NCBI GenBank assembly: GCA_022508565.1
Contig: JAFLUY010000002.1
Coordinates: 117,909 to 181,908, forward strand
DNA length: 64,000 nt
Direction: 5' to 3'
Origin: Erysipelotrichales bacterium
Lineage (GTDB): Bacteria; Bacillota_I; Bacilli_A; RF39; UBA660
The notes beneath the pieces were generated by a model. The model had not been told where the DNA came from and did no database searches. It worked only from the letters and a program-made list of their open reading frames with translations. A program made the translations under genes and the position numbers. Below, piece after piece: positions 43,768-53,940 of this stretch; within the stretch, counting starts at the first letter, position 1; each line of letters opens with the position of its first letter.

Positions 43768-44727
43768 ATGGAATCAAAAAAAATAAAAAAAGTTGAATTA
43801 CATGTTCATTTAGATGGAAGTATAAGACCATCTACTATAAGTGAATATATGAACATAAGTGTTGATGAAGCAAAAGATTTACTTATTGCGAAAGATAAAT
43901 GTGAAGATTTAAATGAATATTTAACAAAGTTTGATTTACCAGTTAAATTCATGCAAACAAAGGAAGAACTCATTAGAGTTGCTAAAGAACTTGTAGAAGA
44001 TTTAATTGAAGATAATTGTATTTATGCAGAAATTCGTTTTGCTCCAAATAAACACACGGAAAAACTCTCTTTAGATGAGGTCGTCGAATCCGCTCTTGCT
44101 GGTTTAAAAAGCGAATATTTGAAAACCGGTTTAATTCTTTGTATGATGCGAGGAGATTCATTTGAAGATAATAAAAATATCATTGATTTAGCTTCAAAAT
44201 ATTTGAAAAAAGGGGTAGTTGGTATAGATTTAGCTGGTGCTGAAGCCTTATTTAAAACCAATGATTATAAAGATTTATTTGCTTATGCTAAAAGTTTAAA
44301 TATTCCTTTTACAATTCATGCCGGTGAAGCTGATGGTGTGTGCAGTATTGAAGATGCAATTTCCTTTGGTGCAAAAAGAATTGGTCATGGTGTTAGATCT
44401 ATAGAGAGTGAAGAATGTTTAAATTTAATTAAGAAAAATGATATTTTATTAGAAGTATGCCCCACTAGTAACATTCAAACTAATACTTTTGCATCGATTA
44501 ATGATCATCCAATTAAATATTTAAAAGAAGAGGGCGTACCTGTATCAATTAATACGGATAATCGTACAGTTTCTAATGTTACATTATCATTAGAATATGA
44601 TAAATTAATGAGTACTTTTGGTTTTAATCAAAACGATTTTGATGAAATGAATGAAAGTGCGATAAAACATGCTTTTATTAGCGAAAATGAAAAAAGAGAA
44701 TTATTGGAAAAACTAAAAAGGAAATAG
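43768..44727 (+). CDS. add: Adenosine deaminase
   Basis: This 319-residue TIM-barrel metalloenzyme deaminates adenosine (and deoxyadenosine) to inosine. Zinc and catalytic residues are seen in VELHVHLDGS (HxH), IHAGEADG (His and Glu), IGHGVRS and NTDNRTVS (Asp). It is in the usual size range (330-350), slightly short. GGAGGG precedes ATG 43768. It works with the cytidine deaminase encoded at 62.7 kb in nucleoside salvage. It is transcribed alone. Confidence 0.93.
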   Translation: MESKKIKKVELHVHLDGSIRPSTISEYMNISVDEAKDLLIAKDKCEDLNEYLTKFDLPVKFMQTKEELIRVAKELVEDLIEDNCIYAEIRFAPNKHTEKLSLDEVVESALAGLKSEYLKTGLILCMMRGDSFEDNKNIIDLASKYLKKGVVGIDLAGAEALFKTNDYKDLFAYAKSLNIPFTIHAGEADGVCSIEDAISFGAKRIGHGVRSIESEECLNLIKKNDILLEVCPTSNIQTNTFASINDHPIKYLKEEGVPVSINTDNRTVSNVTLSLEYDKLMSTFGFNQNDFDEMNESAIKHAFISENEKRELLEKLKRK

Positions 44728-44810
44728 TTTAAATTATTTCTCTTTTTTTATGTAGATAATTTGTCAATAATTTATGCGTTTTAGGGAATAATAAATGGTG
44801 AAAAATGTAG

Positions 44811-44850
44811 AATTATATCATTTACATAGTAACTTGAAAATGATATAATT
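44811..44850 (+). promoter_or_regulatory. Promoter framed by a perfect 13-bp inverted repeat before the giant surface gene
   Basis: AATTATATCATTT (44811-44823) and AAATGATATAATT (44838-44850) are perfectly complementary with a 14-base spacer. The promoter TTTACA (44821-44826), 17 bases, TATAAT (44844-44849) lies within them, so the repeat covers both hexamers. It looks like an operator for a dimeric repressor. A stem in the RNA is less likely because transcription would start downstream. Confidence 0.65.
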
Positions 44851-44870
44851 TTATTATAGGATGTGAAGAT

Positions 44871-47800
44871 ATGAAGAAGTATAGTTTTAGGTTATTCATA
44901 ACTACATTTATAATATTACTTTTTGCAGTTTTTGCAGTGTCTTTAACAACTAATATTAGTAAGAGTATTAATACAATTGTAAATTCTGCTAATGCTGTGT
45001 CTTCATGTAATCCTGGTACTGGTCAAACCATGTATGTAAACACATCGGGTGTTAATGTTCGTTCGGATGCTTCGGGCTCGGGCTCAACTTTAACAACTCT
45101 TAATAAATGTACACAAGTAACAGCTTATTGTACACAAGGAAGTTATACTAGAGTTAGTAAATCAAGTAATAAATTTATTTACACATCTTATCTTCAATCA
45201 AGTGTACCTTCGGGATGTTCTGGTTCAGCTATAACAACTACAACGAATGCTCCAACATTCTCAACGATATCTTTTACAAAATCAACAACCCCAATGTACC
45301 GTAATGAAGATTATTATATGGTATTAACATTAAATACAGCAAATATTGCATCTGATGAATTAGATTCAAAACTTAGCGTAACAATAAAGAATGGATCAAA
45401 AGATGCTACATCACAATTTAATATCACAAAATCTTTTAGTTCCTATGATTATGCAAATGATACAAATAAAGTACAAATTACAATATCTAAAAATAATTCT
45501 ACTACTTCTGGTAACTTTACAATTTATTTGAATGGTACATCAAGCCAACCATTTACAGTAGAAAAAGATAAATTTAATTTTACAGCAACTCAATATTCAG
45601 GATCACCAACATCTGAAAACAATGATGGCGAGTGGGTATTTAGACTTTCAAACTTGACTCCATCAACTGGAATTAGTATGAATGATTTCGATTATGTAAT
45701 AAAAAGTAACAACGCTGATTATACAAGTCGTTTTACTTTTGAAGTTAGCGGAAATAGTTTAATTGTTAAAAATAAGAAGCGTGTTATTGAATATTCAGAA
45801 GCCACTGGAGATTATGATGATTTGGTGTCAGATTACACTCCTGCAGGTAGTTACACTTTAACATTAACTTTAAAATCATCAGCTCAAGAAAAATATTCAG
45901 ATTATTTAGTTCCTGATTATTCTAAAACGGCATCTGGTACTATTTTAGTTACTAAAAAAGTAGGAAGTATTATAGAGACACAATTTACTAATGATGATAA
46001 AAAAAATGGTATTAATCAATACATCAGATATAAACTAGAAACAAAAACTTCAGATTGGGATATTGAAGTAATTGGTGCTAAAAATATCGATGGTATATTA
46101 ACGTATATTTTGTACGATAAATTAACTGAGAAAACAGAAGAATATACTGAACTAGAAATGCAAGAGGTGTTACCAAATTTATATGAATATGTTTCAAGTT
46201 TTAATGAGTGTTTTAATAATCCTCCAAGTATAACTTCTGCTAATAAAAGAATAATTCTTATTGATCCAAATAATGCAAATTCGGGGTATAGAACGGCATA
46301 TGCAACCGGAAATATTTGTGTTTACAAATATAATGCATCAGCTGTTGCTGTTGAAGAAAAATTTACATATGTAGATAAATCTGGTGTTGTCTCAGAAGTT
46401 AACGGAACAGATTTCTCTGTATCTTATTCATCAGCTTACTTAGAAATCACAGATGAATCATCAAAATATATTTCTGATTCAGAAACAGGATATCTTCTTT
46501 ATACTGATAATGGAAAAAATTCGAAAATAACTAAGGAACTTAATGAAACTGCTGGGCAATATCCATTTGCATCATCAGGAGGAGAAATTACTGTTAAACT
46601 TACATTTAATGGTTATTTAAAATCAGAAATAAATAATTTTAGTGCAATATTAGAAAAAAAAGAAATAGGTGGAACAAAATATAATGTTATCGATAAATAT
46701 TATAACGATATCTCTCATAGCACTGACCCTAACTTAGCATTAAATGTTTATAGACCAAGTACATCTAGTCCATATATCTACATTACTTTTAAATACGATG
46801 GTAATGATTCACATAACTATGCCACTGATTATAGAATTAGATACGGCTTTTCTGATGATGAATTAGATATTTACTCATACGATTTCACATTAGAAGATGG
46901 TATTTTTGACTATATCATTTATAGTGAAGCACCATATGGTGAATATGATTTATGTGATACAGTTGATGATAAAACAGTTTGTGTTAAGCCTTATGCAAAC
47001 CACAAACAAAATTACTATTTAGGATTTTACCAATATAAATCTGGGCAAGAACTTGAAAAAATCACATCCAAACTTGATTCTATTGTTCCAAAGATTTATG
47101 TAAAAAAAGCTGACTTAGATACACAAGGAAATGTAATTTTCTATGATGAAGTAGAATACTTTGTTAAAATAACTAACTATAATGGTAATGATGTAACATA
47201 TCAATTAAGTGATGATGAAGGTCTAACCTGGAAAGAATCAAAAACTACTACTAAATCAGAATTTGAAAAAGATTACACAGATGCAGCAGCAATGTTAGAA
47301 AAATATACTTTTGATTCAGATGGTATGATTCAAAATGACAACTTTAATATTCATGTCCAAAAAATAATTGATGGAGATGATGAACATCCGAATGGTCGAA
47401 TTGTCTATAAAAACGGAAACGCAACGACTGATACTACAGTTGATATGACTAATGCATGGAAAACTGCGAATGCAGACATTTATAGTTACATTATGACAAA
47501 ATTTGTCTTTGATGCAGAGGGAAATTATATCTTAGGTGCAGTAAAGGGAAGTAGGAAAGAAAACGAGGAATTTTATAGCGAAGCAACAGTTCAAAAATAT
47601 GACGTAACTGATGATTTTATTGTTGCAGTTAATTATCCTGATAATGGTTCTTTAGAACTTGATCCAAAAAGAGCTTTAATAGTATTACCAAAAACAGAAG
47701 TAACACCTGGTATTTATTATGTATATATAAGTTATAATGGTTTAGGAGGAGCAGGTTACTTATACAATTATTCAGATCCTGATGATCCAAAGGATGAAAA

Positions 47801-50800
47801 TGCTCCAATAAATAAAGTGTTAAATCCAGAATTATGGCAACAAAATATTCACGAAACAACTATTGAATATTCTGATCCTGTGTATTCGGTAACAGTTGAT
47901 ACACCAGTTATTACTAATTCAAGAGATAATATAAAAACGGCTTATACTAATGCCGAGAGTTATATTAGTATGAATTTCACATTAAACTATATTTATGATA
48001 CATCGAAATTAAGATATGAAATAAAAAAAGATGATCAAATTGTAAATGATTATTTCAGTGTTTATTATCATCCAGTTATACCTACAACTATAACTCAAGA
48101 AAATTATAAGAAAAACGTTTTAAATCTTTCAACAATGACATTAACAACTAAAGTTGGAATAACTCAGGAAGGAAAATATGAGATAGTTTTCTATTATGAC
48201 AATAAGCCAGTTGGTTCTAAAGAGTTTGAAATAGCTGGTAACTACTATAATATGAACTTTATCGAATTAATGGATGAAGATAAAACTTATATTAGCAATG
48301 AAAGAAAAAATGTTGATTTTAAAATTAATACTTCAGCTATGGATAATCCAGAGAATATAGAATTATCATTGATTTATAATAATGGAATAGACGCTCCTAA
48401 GTCATATCCGTATGATAGAAAAAAAGGAAAGTTCACTGACAATTCTGGAGTTACATTGTTTACTGTTGCAACATCAACTTCTGGAGAAAACGAAGAAAAT
48501 AGCAATGTTATTTATCATATTAATATGATGAATTATGATAATACAAAACTAACTATGCCTCCTGCAGGGACATATACATTAAAAGCAACATATAAAGAAG
48601 AAGATGGAGAAACTATTGAGATTTCAATTGATTTCTATGTTGTAGAAGTTGAAAAGAATATTGAAGTTAGAGGTACTACAGCCAAAGCAACTGAAGATGA
48701 ATTCTCTTTCACGATGACTTTACGTGCTCAAAATATTAGCTATGAAAGTTTAACAAGCAATACTACTCAATATTTAATTAGTTATTACGATGTTGGAAAT
48801 GAAGGTATGTCTGACCCTTATGTACCAGCGTCTGGTATTTATGCTGAATCTACAAATAAAATGTTTGACATCGAAGTTGAGTGGAATGAAGATACAGCAA
48901 ATGAAAATATATATGAAGGAACAATGAAAGTTAATATTGACATTAATAAAATAGACGATATATATGCAATTTATGATTCTACTAATGACATGCCTTATAC
49001 ATTCCTTCTAGAGATAACTGTTGACTATGAAGATTATCCAATAGAAGTTCCTAATTTAAGAAACTTATTTGACTGGAATATTATAGATTATTCTATAACA
49101 TCTCAATTTGTTGATAAAGATAGTAATTCTTATACAGTTGATGATAATATTTTCTATAGTAACTTAAAAGATACAACTATAGTTGTTTATCTAGATACAG
49201 TTCATGAAAATCTACCAAACTTTAAGATTACTCAATCATGTGCAACCATTTCATCTTGTTCACCATCTACAGCAATAGATTTTAATGAAAATAATTCAAG
49301 ATTTGAGTTATCAAAAGAATCTACTTATAATAAACTAGTTCTAAAGGTTAAAGATGATTTAAGCGAAGACCTAAGATTAGAAAAGGGTAAGTATCAATTA
49401 TTGTTATACTATTCTGATAATGATTTTGATTTGGTAGATTTTACCGTAAAATCCGAATTTGCTTTAATTGAATTTGGCGAAGAAACAATAGAAACTAAAT
49501 TAACAAATGGTTTTTCACCAAATCTATTCTCTAATAAAGATTCTGTTATAACAATTCCTACAACTGTACTAGGTATTGATTATGAGAATGTTACAATTGA
49601 TATAACTGATCCAAATCAAGAAACTTCATATAAACATTATTTTAAAATTGATGAAGACAAGTTTAAATATGAACATATGATAGAAATAACTTATAAATCT
49701 ACAGAAGACATTCCACCAGGGAAATATATGATTATTGCATATAAAGAAGTAGATGGCGAAATTGTTTCTGATAAGCTGATAATAGAATTTTCAGATACAT
49801 ACTTTAATCTAGAAGTTACAGGGGTTACATACGATCCAAATCCTGCAGTGCCTAATTATGAAAATGGTGGAAAAATAAATCTTCATATTGCAACTGAAGA
49901 ACTATTAAGTCCTAGTGATAGTAATGGTAATAGACTTATTAGAAATGAAATAATTAAGGGAATTAAAGTAACTGATGCATTTGGAGAAGATTTTACAGAT
50001 AAATTTAAAATAGAAACTGGGGAAATTGAATCAACAAATAACTTCATTGCAGTTTTAGCATATGATCAGGAATCTGAAATAACACCAGGTACTTATACTG
50101 TAACAATTACTTACAATAAGAATCAAACTATAGTAAGTGCAAAAACAGAAATAAGATTTGAAAATAGTGAAACAAGATTAAAGATAACTGATGTTTCATA
50201 TGTTTCATCAACTAATGACGGTTTAGTACATACTAATGTAAATGGTTCATTCGTAATTAACTTTGAAAGTAATCAATTAATTGATACTGAACAATTATAT
50301 GTTGAAGTTTTAAATAGAGAAGGTAATAATGTCGATAACTTCGAAAGTATTAACAAAAACACTGATAATGTTACCTTAGTTTATAATACAGATAATAAAA
50401 TTAATCCAGGAATTTATGAAGTCACATTAACATATGAAGATCCTGTGACTAATAATGAAATAGTTGACTCAGTAGAAATTATGATGAGTGGCGAATATAA
50501 AGACATAAAAATAGATAATATGACTCCTAGTAAAAAGCCAATTATTGCAGAAGAAGAAAATCAATTCTATACATTCTTACTTGATAGAGATAATATATCT
50601 GATGAAGAGTTAGAAGAAATGGAAGTTCGTATTTTAGATGAATATGGAAATATAGTATATTCAAATATTAAATCTGGAAATTATTTATTTGACGTTGAAA
50701 TCGTAGAAAATGAAGTAATAGAAGAAACTCAGCCAACTATGTTTAAAATAAATATACCTTCATATAAAGTTAGAGTTGGAACTTATAAAGTTCAGTTACT

Positions 50801-51872
50801 ATTATCTGATGGTTATATGTCATATAATATTTCAAATGAGTTAGATTTCACAGTTGATGAAACTTTATATAAAATAACTTTAAGAGATTCATCAAATATC
50901 GTAACTAAAGAAAGAATAAATAATAGTGATAATATCTATGATTATATTGGAGTTAATGGGGTATTTGATTTTACTTCAAATTCACCAATTGCTGATGAAT
51001 ACTCAATTAAGATATTTAATGAAGGCTTGTTAATTAAAGAAATTAAAGCAAATGCATCGCTTATTAATGGTTATAGTGAAATAATATTTGATGCTGATGA
51101 AATATCTTATGGTGATGTAGAATTTGCGCTATGTATTAGAGGACTTCCTTACCTTTCAATTACTAAAGAAGTACTAGAATATATAAAAATCACAGAGTTA
51201 ATAGTGTTTGACTTAGATGAATATGATATTACTGAGGAAACTGAAATAATTTTAGACCAAGGAGAGAAATGGACTTTTGACTTCTTAATAAAACCAGAAA
51301 ATGCAACAAATCAAAATCCTATATTTACAGCAAAAGATGAAAATATAGCAACATTCGATGGTTTTACTGTTACAGCACTAAGTAATGGAACAACTGAAGT
51401 AACTGTTTATACTAAAGAAATTTCTCAAAAATTCAAGTTAACTGTATCGGATTATTTAAATTCAAATACTTATGAAATAAATAATGAAGATAAAACAATT
51501 TTTGTTAATTCAATGACTTCTAAAACATTAACAAAAGACGAATTTATGAGTAAATTATCTAATGTAAGTAAAAATTATAAAATATTAAACTTATCAGATA
51601 ATGATGTAACATCAACAACTAAGGTTATTGGAACAAAATATAAATTTGTTAATGGAAATATCGCTTATACAATTATAGTTAAAGGTGATCTAAATGGAAG
51701 TGGAACAATTGACTTTACCGATGTAGCAACTTTATATCAAATATTCTCAGTACCAGTTACACCTGATAAATATGTATTAAAAGCTGGTCAAATTTTAGGA
51801 AATCAAAATATTGGATTTACCGATGTAGCGAGATTATATCAATTTTTTGATAATATAATTAATAGAATATAA
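44871..51872 (+). CDS. Giant secreted surface protein with SH3b, many Ig-like repeats, Big_2 and dockerin-like end
   Basis: This 2333-residue protein has a signal peptide (about 1-40), a bacterial SH3 domain (about 50-110, MYVNTSGVNVRSDASGSG and FIYTSYLQ), then a long array of beta-sandwich modules of about 100-130 residues. Most close with a PGxYxVxxxY-type strand (TPGTYTVTITY, NPGIYEVTLTY, PPGKYMIIAY, PAGTYTLKATY). A Big_2-like domain lies at about 2110-2200 (KPENATNQNPIFTAKDENIATF). The last 65 residues form a dockerin-like pair: DLNGSGTIDFTDVATLYQIF is a proper calcium loop, and GNQNIGFTDVARLYQFF lacks the leading Asp. No sorting signal or membrane anchor is present, so a dockerin contact with the next gene product may hold it on the cell. 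Confidence 0.8.
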   Translation: MKKYSFRLFITTFIILLFAVFAVSLTTNISKSINTIVNSANAVSSCNPGTGQTMYVNTSGVNVRSDASGSGSTLTTLNKCTQVTAYCTQGSYTRVSKSSNKFIYTSYLQSSVPSGCSGSAITTTTNAPTFSTISFTKSTTPMYRNEDYYMVLTLNTANIASDELDSKLSVTIKNGSKDATSQFNITKSFSSYDYANDTNKVQITISKNNSTTSGNFTIYLNGTSSQPFTVEKDKFNFTATQYSGSPTSENNDGEWVFRLSNLTPSTGISMNDFDYVIKSNNADYTSRFTFEVSGNSLIVKNKKRVIEYSEATGDYDDLVSDYTPAGSYTLTLTLKSSAQEKYSDYLVPDYSKTASGTILVTKKVGSIIETQFTNDDKKNGINQYIRYKLETKTSDWDIEVIGAKNIDGILTYILYDKLTEKTEEYTELEMQEVLPNLYEYVSSFNECFNNPPSITSANKRIILIDPNNANSGYRTAYATGNICVYKYNASAVAVEEKFTYVDKSGVVSEVNGTDFSVSYSSAYLEITDESSKYISDSETGYLLYTDNGKNSKITKELNETAGQYPFASSGGEITVKLTFNGYLKSEINNFSAILEKKEIGGTKYNVIDKYYNDISHSTDPNLALNVYRPSTSSPYIYITFKYDGNDSHNYATDYRIRYGFSDDELDIYSYDFTLEDGIFDYIIYSEAPYGEYDLCDTVDDKTVCVKPYANHKQNYYLGFYQYKSGQELEKITSKLDSIVPKIYVKKADLDTQGNVIFYDEVEYFVKITNYNGNDVTYQLSDDEGLTWKESKTTTKSEFEKDYTDAAAMLEKYTFDSDGMIQNDNFNIHVQKIIDGDDEHPNGRIVYKNGNATTDTTVDMTNAWKTANADIYSYIMTKFVFDAEGNYILGAVKGSRKENEEFYSEATVQKYDVTDDFIVAVNYPDNGSLELDPKRALIVLPKTEVTPGIYYVYISYNGLGGAGYLYNYSDPDDPKDENAPINKVLNPELWQQNIHETTIEYSDPVYSVTVDTPVITNSRDNIKTAYTNAESYISMNFTLNYIYDTSKLRYEIKKDDQIVNDYFSVYYHPVIPTTITQENYKKNVLNLSTMTLTTKVGITQEGKYEIVFYYDNKPVGSKEFEIAGNYYNMNFIELMDEDKTYISNERKNVDFKINTSAMDNPENIELSLIYNNGIDAPKSYPYDRKKGKFTDNSGVTLFTVATSTSGENEENSNVIYHINMMNYDNTKLTMPPAGTYTLKATYKEEDGETIEISIDFYVVEVEKNIEVRGTTAKATEDEFSFTMTLRAQNISYESLTSNTTQYLISYYDVGNEGMSDPYVPASGIYAESTNKMFDIEVEWNEDTANENIYEGTMKVNIDINKIDDIYAIYDSTNDMPYTFLLEITVDYEDYPIEVPNLRNLFDWNIIDYSITSQFVDKDSNSYTVDDNIFYSNLKDTTIVVYLDTVHENLPNFKITQSCATISSCSPSTAIDFNENNSRFELSKESTYNKLVLKVKDDLSEDLRLEKGKYQLLLYYSDNDFDLVDFTVKSEFALIEFGEETIETKLTNGFSPNLFSNKDSVITIPTTVLGIDYENVTIDITDPNQETSYKHYFKIDEDKFKYEHMIEITYKSTEDIPPGKYMIIAYKEVDGEIVSDKLIIEFSDTYFNLEVTGVTYDPNPAVPNYENGGKINLHIATEELLSPSDSNGNRLIRNEIIKGIKVTDAFGEDFTDKFKIETGEIESTNNFIAVLAYDQESEITPGTYTVTITYNKNQTIVSAKTEIRFENSETRLKITDVSYVSSTNDGLVHTNVNGSFVINFESNQLIDTEQLYVEVLNREGNNVDNFESINKNTDNVTLVYNTDNKINPGIYEVTLTYEDPVTNNEIVDSVEIMMSGEYKDIKIDNMTPSKKPIIAEEENQFYTFLLDRDNISDEELEEMEVRILDEYGNIVYSNIKSGNYLFDVEIVENEVIEETQPTMFKINIPSYKVRVGTYKVQLLLSDGYMSYNISNELDFTVDETLYKITLRDSSNIVTKERINNSDNIYDYIGVNGVFDFTSNSPIADEYSIKIFNEGLLIKEIKANASLINGYSEIIFDADEISYGDVEFALCIRGLPYLSITKEVLEYIKITELIVFDLDEYDITEETEIILDQGEKWTFDFLIKPENATNQNPIFTAKDENIATFDGFTVTALSNGTTEVTVYTKEISQKFKLTVSDYLNSNTYEINNEDKTIFVNSMTSKTLTKDEFMSKLSNVSKNYKILNLSDNDVTSTTKVIGTKYKFVNGNIAYTIIVKGDLNGSGTIDFTDVATLYQIFSVPVTPDKYVLKAGQILGNQNIGFTDVARLYQFFDNIINRI

Positions 51873-51984
51873 TTTAGATGTAAAGGTAAGCAAAAAATGT
51901 CAATGTTAAATAATAATTATGTGTATATGTGTTATTATAATGTTAATGATAATACTATAAATATAAGATGAGAGGAGATTCATT

Positions 51985-53478
51985 ATGAAAAAGATATGTA
52001 TAAGCTTAATAGCGATATTCTTGCTCATATTAGCACCAACAACAGTTAATGCGTTATCAGTTAACTTAACTGTATCGTGTCCTAGTGTTATAGTTGGTCA
52101 AACTACAACTTGTACAATAAGTGGATCTACACAATCAGGTGGAATTATTGGTGTATATGCTAATATATCAGTAAGTGGCGGAGCTAGTATTGAATCTATC
52201 TCAACACCTGGATGGGGAAATCTTTCAACTGATCCAAAATCTAAAATAGCTTGTGTTGCTAGTAGTACAAGTGTCACAGGTAGTTTTACAGTTGGAACGG
52301 TTACAATTAAAGGAAATTCTGCTGGGCAAGCAACATTAAGATTATCTGGTATAAGAATTTCGCCTGATGCATCTAGTGGTAGTCAAGATTTAACTCTTTC
52401 AGATAAAACAGGAACGTTTACTGTCAGTAATCCGCTAACTACAACAACAAGACCACCAGCAACTCAAGCACCAACAACTAAGGCACCAACGCCGACTCAG
52501 GCTAAAACAACAGCAATTGTAACACCAACTCCAACACAACCAACTACAACAGCTGCTTTACCCACATTTACTGAATTAAAACTTGATTCTGTTACAGTTG
52601 GAGATTATGAAGTTACATATGTAGATGGAAAATATTATGCAACTGTTGATTATGATACTGAAAGTGTTGAAATAGCTGCGACAGCTAATGAAAATATTAC
52701 GATTATTGGTCAAGGTTTAAGAACTTTGGCAACTGGTAAAAATGTTGTTGAATTAATATTAAGAAATGAAGGTGGAGAATCTGCCACAGTTCAAGTAATA
52801 ATTACAAAACCTGAAGATACAAATGACTATAGTACTTATTTGTCTAAATTAAAAGTAGTTGACTATGACTTTGACTTCGATAAGGATACAAATGAATATA
52901 CAATTTATGTTCCTTATAATGTTAACGAAGTTTATGTTATTGCTGAAAGTAATAATGTCGATGTATCTATCTTAGGTGATGGATTAAAATCATTACAAAA
53001 GGGTAACAATGATATTTATATCAATGTTCAATATGGAAATAAAGCATCAAATGAATATATAATCCATGTTAAAAGAAGTTATAATTCATTAATAATGCTA
53101 ATAGCAATTGGATTATTATCAGCTGGTTTAATTGGATTTGGTGCATTTTATATAACTAAACAAAAGAAAACAAAAATTGAAAACGAAGCAGAAAAGAATA
53201 AAATTCTTGCAGAAGCGAATAGGACTGTTGCTAATGCTAAAGAAGTAGTTTCAGTTAATGGACAAAATGTCTATGCACCAGGAAGAGTAGATTTAACTCC
53301 TCAACAAGTTGTTGAAACAAAAACTCCAACTAATCCTGTAACTGTAGCTACATCTGCGCAAACATCTGAGCAACCAGCAGCAGAAAATCAAGTTAGACTA
53401 GTAAAAACAGTAAATACTGTGCCAGTTAAGGTAAATACTGCAAATAGTCAACCAGTCGTAATTAACACGGGTAAATAG
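51985..53478 (+). CDS. Membrane-anchored protein with cohesin-like N-terminus and two cadherin-like domains
   Basis: This 497-residue protein has a signal peptide (1-24), a beta-rich domain at about 25-150 whose pattern (VGQTTTCTISG, IIGVYANISVSGG, GSFTVGTVTIKG, QATLRLSGIRIS) resembles cohesin modules, then a Thr/Pro linker (about 155-190). Two cadherin-like beta-sandwich domains follow (about 195-275 and 280-365, each closing with VQVIITK or YIIHVKR), then one transmembrane segment (about 370-392) and a cytoplasmic tail of about 105 residues, Lys/Glu then Ala/Pro/Val rich. It could anchor the adjacent dockerin-bearing giant. AGAGGAGA precedes ATG 51985. The cohesin call is by pattern and needs a structural check. 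Confidence 0.6.
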   Translation: MKKICISLIAIFLLILAPTTVNALSVNLTVSCPSVIVGQTTTCTISGSTQSGGIIGVYANISVSGGASIESISTPGWGNLSTDPKSKIACVASSTSVTGSFTVGTVTIKGNSAGQATLRLSGIRISPDASSGSQDLTLSDKTGTFTVSNPLTTTTRPPATQAPTTKAPTPTQAKTTAIVTPTPTQPTTTAALPTFTELKLDSVTVGDYEVTYVDGKYYATVDYDTESVEIAATANENITIIGQGLRTLATGKNVVELILRNEGGESATVQVIITKPEDTNDYSTYLSKLKVVDYDFDFDKDTNEYTIYVPYNVNEVYVIAESNNVDVSILGDGLKSLQKGNNDIYINVQYGNKASNEYIIHVKRSYNSLIMLIAIGLLSAGLIGFGAFYITKQKKTKIENEAEKNKILAEANRTVANAKEVVSVNGQNVYAPGRVDLTPQQVVETKTPTNPVTVATSAQTSEQPAAENQVRLVKTVNTVPVKVNTANSQPVVINTGK

Positions 53479-53490
53479 CCTGTGTTTTTT
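53463..53490 (+). terminator. Terminator of the cohesin-like gene
   Basis: AACACGGG and CCTGTGTT (one G-T pair) around the stop, then TTTT. Confidence 0.8.
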
Positions 53491-53542
53491 ATTTATTAAA
53501 TATTTATTTTATGATATACTTAAAAAGATAGAGGGTGCAAAA

Positions 53543-53932
53543 ATGGTACTAGTTTTATTATTAATTCCGATATTATGTGTCTCACTTTCTATTTTTATAA
53601 TGAACTTAATAAATTTTGTAACTTTTAATGAACTAGATTTATTACTTTTAAGCATAACAGTATTAGTTAACGTAATTACATCTTTTTTTATTTTAAAGTT
53701 AATTATTAATAATAATAAAGAAAGTAACTTTATTAAAAAAATTGATCGTAATTTTTATGCTTATTATGGTTATTTTTGTTATCTTCAATTATTTATATTT
53801 GGAATATTTTTAATAATTAATTCCATAATTAATAAAATAAATATAATTTATTTGTTAATAGGTATAATGTTAGTGTTATTTTTTATTTATGTAACAATAA
53901 ATTATATTATTAAAAGAAAGAATAATAAATAG
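53543..53932 (+). CDS. Small polytopic membrane protein
   Basis: This 129-residue protein has four hydrophobic segments (about 1-22, 28-50, 75-95, 98-120) and a short loop with Lys/Asn (NNNKESNFIKKIDRNF). No family is recognised. GAGGGTG precedes ATG 53543, and an extended -10 TGATATACT (53512-53520) provides a promoter. The next gene starts eight bases after its stop, so the two are co-transcribed. The setting after the surface genes suggests an envelope role, without direct evidence. Confidence 0.6.
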   Translation: MVLVLLLIPILCVSLSIFIMNLINFVTFNELDLLLLSITVLVNVITSFFILKLIINNNKESNFIKKIDRNFYAYYGYFCYLQLFIFGIFLIINSIINKINIIYLLIGIMLVLFFIYVTINYIIKRKNNK

Positions 53933-53940
53933 GTGGTAGT

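Noticed and set aside
44811-44850. Invertible promoter (phase switch)
   Set aside because: The inverted repeats are only 14 bases apart and overlap the promoter hexamers, too close for recombinase-driven inversion.
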